Assembly (NCBI GenBank): GCA_017990155.1
Contig: JAGNOM010000202.1
Location: 1 to 5,767 of the forward strand
Length of the DNA stretch: 5,767 nt
Source: Propionivibrio sp.
Lineage (GTDB): Bacteria; Pseudomonadota; Gammaproteobacteria; Burkholderiales; Rhodocyclaceae
Direction of reading: 5' to 3'
The stretch's first letter is position 1; each line of letters begins with the position of its first letter. Positions 1-4,207 of the stretch are shown piece by piece. The position numbers and the translations under genes are program-made. The notes beneath the pieces are model-generated. The model was not told the origin of the DNA and did not search any database. It was given only the letters and a program-made list of their open reading frames with translations.

Positions 1-240
1 TTAATACCGGTCCTCAGCCTCGGCGGGTGGGATGTAACCGATGGGCTCAAGGAGTCGCTGATGGTTGAACCAGGTCACCCATTCGAGGGTGGCGAGTTCG
101 AGAGACTCCACCGTTTTCCAGGGCGCCCGGCGATGGATCAGTTCAGCCTTGTACAAACCGTTGATGGTTTCAGCCAGCGCATTGTCGTAGCTGTCGCCCT
201 TGCTGCCGACGGAAGGTTCGATGCCAGCCTCAGCCAGTCG
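1..240 (-). mobile_element. IS3-family transposase (OrfB), C-terminal remnant
   Basis: Read on the minus strand, codons from 240 down to the TAA at 3-1 encode about 79 residues typical of the C-terminus of IS3-family OrfB DDE transposases. They include RLAEAGIEPSVGS, GDSYDNALAETINGLYKAE, an RRAPWKT segment, and WFNHQRLLEPIGYIPP near the end. The glutamate of NALAE (codon 171-169) is the family's catalytic Glu. Both catalytic Asp residues lie in the missing N-terminal part, so the piece cannot be an active enzyme. A full OrfB is roughly 270-300 residues. Resemblance stops at about 240: the upstream codons read ISASGRQ, unlike the family, and meet a TAG at 267-265. The element therefore ends inside its gene and not at a terminal inverted repeat. 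Either the protein ends early at EDRY, or the element's other end lies just before base 1. Confidence 0.88.
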
Positions 241-369
241 CTGGCGACCGCTGGCACTGATCCGCTAACACTGGTCTATGCCGGTTCGGCCCGCACGCTG
301 ATGGGGCGCGAGGCGCGTGATCCGGCAACCGCCGGACGCCTCTCCTGGCGGGAAATTCTCAGTGACTAG
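241..369 (+). pseudogene. pilY1: 3' remnant of pilY1 (type IV pilus tip adhesin/assembly protein)
   Basis: About 42 codons in frame 1 end at TAG 367-369. They finish with RDPATAGRLSWREILSD, and the GRxSWRE ending is what I recognise from the C-terminus of betaproteobacterial PilY1/PilC proteins. Position supports this: pilE starts 9 bases downstream, and pilY1-pilE adjacency is known from the fimU-pilVWXY1Y2E cluster. The piece abuts the transposase remnant at about 240 and has no start of its own. PilY1 proteins usually exceed 1000 residues, so nearly all of the gene is absent here. Frame 1 stays open through the antisense of the transposase up to base 1, giving a chimeric ORF (for example from ATG 61). 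I read that as an accident of GC-rich antisense frames, not as a real gene. The assignment rests on a short tail plus context. Confidence 0.55.
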
Positions 370-378
370 GAAATCCAA

Positions 379-807
379 ATGAATATCAAAAGAAACTCCG
401 GGGGCTTCACATTGGTCGAGCTGATGATCGTCGTCGCCATCATCGGCATCCTCGCCGCGATTGCCTACCCGAACTATTCGGAGTACGTGCAGCGCAGCCG
501 TCGAGCTGATGCCAAGGCGGCAATCATGGCGCAGGGCCAGTTCATGGAGCGCTATTACACGGAGAACATGAACTACAACGGGGCGCCACTAGACAAGACG
601 GCTTCGCCCGAGGGCTACTACACTATTGCCTTTGACACAGCCCCTACGAGTGGAACCGCATGTAGCGCGACGGAAAATTCCAACGCGACGAACACTGCTT
701 ACCGCATCTGTGCAACCCCCACCGGCGCTCAATCCTCAGACTCGTGTGGAACCTTCTCGCTCAACCAGAAGGGAGAGCAAACGCCAACGACGAGTGGCTG
801 TTGGTAG
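379..807 (+). CDS. pilE: Type IV minor pilin PilE
   Basis: A 142-residue prepilin. The short basic leader MNIKRNSGG is followed by the processing site G9/F10, then FTLVELMIVVAIIGILAAIAYPNY. This is the class III N-methylated pilin signature with Glu5 of the mature protein, and the hydrophobic helix serves as inner-membrane anchor and pilus core. PilD would cleave and methylate it. The C-terminal half has the PilE minor-pilin pattern: ERYY at 57-60, GYYTI near 79, YRICATP at 108-114, CGTFSLNQKGE at 123-133 and a terminal CW. Cysteines are at 95, 111, 123 and 141; the last pair probably makes the D-region disulphide. In Pseudomonas, PilE works with FimU, PilV, PilW, PilX and PilY1 to prime pilus assembly. 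AGGA at 368-371, seven bases before ATG 379, is a good ribosome-binding site and overlaps the pilY1 stop, so the two genes were probably coupled. The IS scar may have removed its normal promoter. Confidence 0.9.
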   Translation: MNIKRNSGGFTLVELMIVVAIIGILAAIAYPNYSEYVQRSRRADAKAAIMAQGQFMERYYTENMNYNGAPLDKTASPEGYYTIAFDTAPTSGTACSATENSNATNTAYRICATPTGAQSSDSCGTFSLNQKGEQTPTTSGCW

Positions 808-823
808 GCTGGTGATTGCCAGC
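808..823. terminator. Weak hairpin after pilE
   Basis: GCTGG (808-812) pairs with CCAGC (819-823) around a six-base loop, directly after the pilE stop and between convergent genes. No T-run follows on the plus strand, so it is a poor intrinsic terminator and could instead protect the mRNA end. Confidence 0.25.
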
Positions 824-856
824 TAAAACACGAGACAGCGTTGCGTCAGGAAACCC

Positions 857-879
857 GCGCGGCATCAATCCAGCCGCGC
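857..879 (-). terminator. Hairpin overlapping the amiC stop codon
   Basis: GCGCGGC (857-863) and GCCGCGC (873-879) form a perfect 7-bp GC stem with a nine-base loop that contains part of the amiC TGA (867-865). On the minus strand the stem is followed by GGGTTTCC, a short weak U-tract. It is a plausible rho-independent end for the tsaE-amiC transcript, but the U-tract is poor. Confidence 0.4.
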
Positions 880-2172
880 CAGCTTCGACTTCGCCAGCGG
901 CGGATTCTTCGCGAAGTACTTGCGGATGCCGCTGATGATGGCGTCGGCCATCTTGTCCTGATAGGCGTTATCGTTCAGCCGCTTTTCTTCTTGGGGATTC
1001 GAGATGAAGGCGGTTTCAATGAGGATTGAGGGGATATCCGGCGCCTTGAGCACGGCAAAGCCGGCCTGTTCGACGTTTTCCTTGTGCAGCCGGTTGATGC
1101 CGCCGATTTCATTCAGGACGGCTTTGCCCAACTTGAGACTGTCGCTGATCGTTGCGGTCTGCGATAAATCAAGGAGGGTACGAGCCAGCATCGGGTCTTT
1201 GACGTCGAGATTGACGCCGCCGACGAGGTCGGCCGCGTTTTCCTTTTGCGCCAGATAGCGGGCTGCCGAACTTGAGGCACCACTTTCCGACAAGGCAAAG
1301 ACGGAGGAGCCGTTGGCGTCGGGACGCGTGAAGGCGTCAGCATGGATCGAAATGAACAGGTCGGACTGAATGCGGCGCGCTTTCTGCACGCGGTTCTGCA
1401 ACGGAACGAAGAAGTCGGTATCGCGCGTCAGTACCGCGCGCATGTTCGGCTCGGCGTCGATCTTGGCTTTCAGGCGCTTGGCCACCGCCAGCGTCACATG
1501 CTTTTCGTAACTTCCGCCACGCCCGACTGCCCCGGGGTCTTCGCCACCGTGCCCCGGGTCCAGCGTGATCGTGACCAGTCGATCGACGATCGGCTTGCCC
1601 TGGTTTGACCGCTCCGAGCGGATATCGACGACAGCATCCGGTTTCTGTTCAATGACCGTCGACAAATCGTCGCCGAGCGCCTCATTCTTTGCCAGCAACT
1701 GGAGCATGGGATCGGGCGGCACCAGCGGATAAACATCTAGAACCAGGCGATGTCCGTAATTGCCGACCGGAGCCAATTCGAAAACCTGCGGTTTGACCTC
1801 GTTTTTGAGCTCCATGACCAATCGCACGACGCCGGGTTTGAAGCGACCGGCACGCAGCAACTTGATGTTGGGATCGTCGGGTGCAATCTTGCTGGAGAGT
1901 TGTTCGAGAACCCGGTTGAATTCGATCCCTTCGAGATCGACGACCAGACGTTCCGGGTCCTTGACCGTGAAATGCGTGAATTTCAGCCGTTCACTGTGCT
2001 CGATGGCGACGCGCGTATAGTCCTCGGCCGGCCAGACTCTGACGGCCAGTATCCCCTTGCCCGGACTGATCGCTGCGCGCCCAACCGGAGAAACGAGCAT
2101 GCACAACGACGCTCCGGCAAACCGTATCAGTTCCCGGCGAGTAACCGACAGCTTTTGATCGCGTTCACGCAT
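865..2172 (-). CDS. amiC: N-acetylmuramoyl-L-alanine amidase AmiC (Tat-exported)
   Basis: A 435-residue zinc amidase that cleaves the bond between MurNAc and L-Ala of peptidoglycan in the periplasm to split septa. The N-terminus carries TRRELIRFAGASL (11-23), a twin-arginine signal close to the S/T-RRxFLK consensus; E. coli AmiA and AmiC are also Tat substrates. An AMIN domain (about 42-147), which targets peptidoglycan or the division site, is followed by a linker. Amidase_3 spans about 199-420. Expected zinc ligands are His208 in DPGHGG, Glu223 in SYEKH and His277 in SIHAD; the catalytic Glu is Glu386 in LIETAFISN. The insert at about 305-355 (NAADLVGGV, then SDSLKLGKAVL) matches the autoinhibitory helix region of septal AmiB/AmiC, which EnvC- or NlpD-type activators relieve. 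ATG 2172 lies inside tsaE with a 46-base overlap, so the two are probably co-translated. AGAGG sits ten bases upstream. AmiB is a possible alternative name. Confidence 0.93.
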   Translation of the reverse strand: MRERDQKLSVTRRELIRFAGASLCMLVSPVGRAAISPGKGILAVRVWPAEDYTRVAIEHSERLKFTHFTVKDPERLVVDLEGIEFNRVLEQLSSKIAPDDPNIKLLRAGRFKPGVVRLVMELKNEVKPQVFELAPVGNYGHRLVLDVYPLVPPDPMLQLLAKNEALGDDLSTVIEQKPDAVVDIRSERSNQGKPIVDRLVTITLDPGHGGEDPGAVGRGGSYEKHVTLAVAKRLKAKIDAEPNMRAVLTRDTDFFVPLQNRVQKARRIQSDLFISIHADAFTRPDANGSSVFALSESGASSSAARYLAQKENAADLVGGVNLDVKDPMLARTLLDLSQTATISDSLKLGKAVLNEIGGINRLHKENVEQAGFAVLKAPDIPSILIETAFISNPQEEKRLNDNAYQDKMADAIISGIRKYFAKNPPLAKSKLARLD

Positions 2173-2663
2173 CGCAGGCCCGCCTCTGTTCGTGCATGCA
2201 GCTCAAGAATGCGCCCGGCACCGACGCCGTCCTGCCCATCCGCGGCAAATCGAAAGACAAGTTCGAGATCGGGTTCTGGAACATAAGCTGCCGCTTTTTC
2301 GGGCCACTCCACCAGACACATTGAATCGTCCCGAAAATACTCACCGAGCCCTGCATCCTCAAACTCTTGTGCCTCATTGAATCGATAAAAATCAAAGTGA
2401 TACAAGTATATGCTCGAAACCACGTAAACTTCAACCAGCGCATAGGTAGGGCTTTTCACCGGGCCGGCGTGTCCGAAGGCTCGCAGTACGGCGCGCACAA
2501 GCGTGGTTTTCCCTGCCCCAAGATCGCCATCCAGCCAGACAACCATCCCGGGAACCAGTAACGGCGCCAGTTCCCGCCCGAGCGCAATGGTCGCGTTCTC
2601 GTCGGGAATCGTCAGCGTCAGGATCGCTTCTTGGCAAAGCGGACTATGATTGGATTTATGCAA
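2127..2663 (-). CDS. tsaE: tRNA t6A biosynthesis ATPase TsaE
   Basis: TsaE is the small cytoplasmic ATPase that works with TsaB, TsaC and TsaD to make N6-threonylcarbamoyladenosine at A37 of ANN-decoding tRNAs. It shows the Walker A GDLGAGKTT (residues 46-54 from this start), the switch SPTYALVE (71-78), HFDFYR (89-94) and LVEWPE (117-122), all in family order. The frame has no ATG before residue 40. I chose TTG at 2663-2661 because CGGAG stands eight bases upstream; this gives 178 residues. The other in-frame start, TTG 2699, has no visible ribosome-binding site. Relatives usually begin near LTLTIPDE, so either start leaves extra N-terminal residues. The C-terminus runs 46 bases into amiC, as in the E. 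coli tsaE-amiB order. Function is near certain; the start is not. Confidence 0.93.
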   Translation of the reverse strand: MHKSNHSPLCQEAILTLTIPDENATIALGRELAPLLVPGMVVWLDGDLGAGKTTLVRAVLRAFGHAGPVKSPTYALVEVYVVSSIYLYHFDFYRFNEAQEFEDAGLGEYFRDDSMCLVEWPEKAAAYVPEPDLELVFRFAADGQDGVGAGRILELHARTEAGLRCVNAIKSCRLLAGN

Positions 2664-3776
2664 GGAATGAACTCCGATACCGATGCTTCGGCGACTCAAA
2701 CGTCAAACGCGGTCGACTTTTCTGCGTTGGTGGGGCAAATCAAACAGTGGGGGCTCAAACTGGGCTTTTCCGGCATCGGCATCACCCGAGCCGACACGTC
2801 GGAGGCGGCACCGGGCCTCGAGCGCTGGCTGGCGCTAGGCCGCCACGGCGGGATGGATTATATGGCCAAACACGCGCCCTTGCGGGTATCTCCCGACCTC
2901 CTTGTTCCCGGTACGCTATCCATCATTTCAGTGCGCCTGCCCTACTGGCAAACCGGCACAGAAAGTGAGCGGGTACTCGCTGACGAGCACCTTGCCTACA
3001 TCTCGCGCTATGCGCTCGGCCGGGATTACCACAAGACGATTCGACAGCGGCTGCAGAAACTCGCTGATCAAATCGGCGCGCAAGTTCAGGACGTTGCACC
3101 GGGGTTTGACTTCGCATTTCGCGCGTTTTCCGATTCCGCGCCGGTGCTTGAAGTCGAATTCGCGCGCCAATCAGGCATCGCGTGGCGCGGCAAGCACACG
3201 CTGTCGCTCACGCGCGAGGGCTCCTGGCACTTTCTTGGAGAAATCTACACCAACCTGCCGTTGCCGCCCGACGCACCGATCCAACAACACTGCGGGACGT
3301 GTCGCCGCTGCATCGACGCCTGCCCGACCGCAGCGATCGTCGCGCCGTACGAAGTCGATGCCCGCCTGTGCATTTCTTACCTGACCATCGAGCTTTCCGG
3401 CCCGATCCCCGTCGATCTTCGCCCGTTGATCGGAAACAGGATCTATGGCTGCGACGACTGTCAGTTGTGTTGCCCGTGGAACGCCTTTGCCAGCCTCGGT
3501 GATCCGGACTTCGCTGTTCGAAACGGACTCGATTCTGCGCCGCTCACGGAGCTGTTCGCCTGGACTGAACAAGACTTCAACGACCGCCTCGCCGGCAGCC
3601 CGATTCGACGCATCGGCCACGAACGCTGGCTGCGCAATATTGCCGTAGCGCTTGGCAACTCAATTGCGGAACCAGCCACGTTTACAGCACTGGAAGCGCG
3701 CCGGGATGATCCGTCAGCGCTTGTTCGCGAGCATGTAAGCTGGGCGATCGCGCGTCTTCACGCGACGGCCTACTGA
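2631..3776 (+). CDS. queG: Epoxyqueuosine reductase QueG
   Basis: QueG is a cytoplasmic cobalamin and iron-sulphur enzyme that reduces epoxyqueuosine to queuosine at position 34 of GUN tRNAs, the last step of the Q pathway. Numbering from 2631, the N-terminal DUF1730-type part includes GFSGIGITRAD (45-55), GGMDYM (73-78) and YALGRDYHK (127-135). The active-site region is FSDSAPVLE (166-174), where Asp168 corresponds to the proposed catalytic acid. Two [4Fe-4S] clusters are supplied by C221, C224, C227, C231 (CGTCRRCIDACP), C247 and C274, C277, C280, C281 (CDDCQLCCPWN); all are present. A helical repeat-like tail follows (IGHERWLRNIAVALGN, REHVSWAIARL). Length suits the family. The start is uncertain: TTG 2631 has AGGA seven bases upstream but overlaps tsaE head to head. 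ATG at 2646, 2658 or 2667 would reduce this but lack well-spaced ribosome-binding sites. Conserved sequence begins near residue 30, so function is unaffected. Confidence 0.95.
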   Translation: MAKRTMIGFMQGMNSDTDASATQTSNAVDFSALVGQIKQWGLKLGFSGIGITRADTSEAAPGLERWLALGRHGGMDYMAKHAPLRVSPDLLVPGTLSIISVRLPYWQTGTESERVLADEHLAYISRYALGRDYHKTIRQRLQKLADQIGAQVQDVAPGFDFAFRAFSDSAPVLEVEFARQSGIAWRGKHTLSLTREGSWHFLGEIYTNLPLPPDAPIQQHCGTCRRCIDACPTAAIVAPYEVDARLCISYLTIELSGPIPVDLRPLIGNRIYGCDDCQLCCPWNAFASLGDPDFAVRNGLDSAPLTELFAWTEQDFNDRLAGSPIRRIGHERWLRNIAVALGNSIAEPATFTALEARRDDPSALVREHVSWAIARLHATAY

Positions 3777-3792
3777 AGGGCGTTACCGCATG

Positions 3793-3823
3793 GAGCGCCA
3801 TTGGCGCCGCTCATCATTTCTTC
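3793..3823 (+). terminator. Possible weak terminator after queG
   Basis: GCGCC (3795-3799), loop ATT, GGCGC (3803-3807) lies 18 bases after the queG stop. An alternative fold pairs GAGC (3793-3796) with GCTC (3809-3812). A T-rich but interrupted tract (ATCATTTCTTCTT) follows. The stem is short, so this is only a candidate. Confidence 0.35.
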
Positions 3824-3851
3824 TTGATTTCCTTGTGTTTCTGGATAGTAT
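3824..3851 (+). promoter_or_regulatory. Candidate sigma-70 promoter for the riboswitch transcript
   Basis: In the AT-rich stretch 3813-3900, TTGATT (3824-3829) and TAGTAT (3846-3851) are 16 bases apart, each matching four of six consensus bases. Transcription would begin near 3858, about 70 bases before the aptamer. Other pairings, such as TTGAAA at 3851-3856 with a poor -10, are possible. Something upstream must start this transcript, but the exact site is a guess. Confidence 0.3.
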
Positions 3852-3929
3852 TGAAATCGTGTGATTCGTCGATTTTTTGTGCACTATTTCACAGAATTTC
3901 AGCGAACGTTGCCGGGCCGTTGCACTGAT

Positions 3930-4038
3930 CCGGTTTCTGAAACAAGGCAAACCCGTCGAAAGGCGGCGACGCAAAATCTCCGACCTAACGCCCAATTCCA
4001 CACTGATTGGACACGGCAGCGGGATTACCAGAATGCGG
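3930..4038 (+). promoter_or_regulatory. GEMM-I cyclic-di-GMP-I riboswitch
   Basis: The sequence follows the Vibrio Vc2 class-I c-di-GMP aptamer almost position by position. P1 pairs TTCTG (3935-3939) with CAGAA (4029-4033), extended by CCG (3930-3932) with CGG (4036-4038). GGCAAACC (3946-3953) is the conserved 5' strand. P1b is CCGTC (3953-3957), a GAAA tetraloop (3958-3961) and GGCGG (3962-3966). GACGCAAA (3968-3975) is the conserved junction. The tetraloop-receptor side starts with CCTAA (3984-3988), and its hairpin has stem CCAAT (3992-3996) with ATTGG (4006-4010). GCAGCGGGATTACC (4016-4029) is the conserved 3' strand. By alignment the Vc2 G20 equivalent is G3946 and the A47 equivalent A3973; G at the first favours c-di-GMP over cyclic AMP-GMP. 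Departures are a C-C mismatch at the P1b base (3952/3967) and poor pairing of 3946-3948 with 3976-3978. It should control the genes at 4046 and 4204. Whether it switches on or off cannot be read from sequence. Confidence 0.87.
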
Positions 4039-4045
4039 GGTTAAG

Positions 4046-4207
4046 ATGTTTTTCCTGTTCGAACGACTCGTGCTTCAGCGGCTCCTCAAGTCGATTGCTT
4101 CTCTCTTCGCCGCGCCCACGCCCAATCCGCACGAATTGCGTCCTGTGCTTGTCCGTGCGGCTCGCCATCCGACGCGACACAATAGATACCCGCCGAGAAG
4201 ACCATGA
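4046..4207 (+). CDS. Possible 53-residue small protein or leader ORF after the riboswitch
   Basis: ATG 4046 is preceded by GGGG (4037-4040) at five bases, directly at the 3' edge of the riboswitch. The ORF ends at TGA 4205-4207, overlapping the next gene's ATG as ATGA, so translation of the two would be coupled. The product starts MFFLFERLVLQRLLKSIASLF, a hydrophobic and amphipathic helix with basic residues that could sit on the membrane. A proline- and arginine-rich tail follows, ending RYPPRRP. I recognise no family. By hand count about 60% of third codon positions are G or C, lower than I expect for genes here, and three AGA codons occur near the end. The coding case therefore rests on position: ribosome-binding site, riboswitch and ATGA overlap. 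It may be a regulatory leader peptide, a real small protein, or an untranslated leader. Confidence 0.45.
   Translation: MFFLFERLVLQRLLKSIASLFAAPTPNPHELRPVLVRAARHPTRHNRYPPRRP

Noticed and set aside
1750..2286. Plus-strand 178-codon ORF opposite amiC
   Set aside because: Antisense shadow of the AMIN domain and Tat signal of amiC; no recognisable motif.
3171..3620. Minus-strand 149-codon ORF opposite queG
   Set aside because: Antisense to the iron-sulphur motif region of queG; no independent support.
253..3932. Shared GCACTGATCCG at about 254 and 3922, as a possible repeat or target site
   Set aside because: Eleven shared bases without flanking similarity or inverted repeats; chance is a sufficient explanation.
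3930..4038. Cyclic AMP-GMP (GEMM-Ib) riboswitch as an alternative
   Set aside because: The position equivalent to Vc2 G20 is G (3946) in my alignment, whereas that variant class usually carries A there.
4065..4098. CGACT...AGTCG stem inside the small ORF as a riboswitch terminator
   Set aside because: Only five outer pairs, large loop and no U-run after it.
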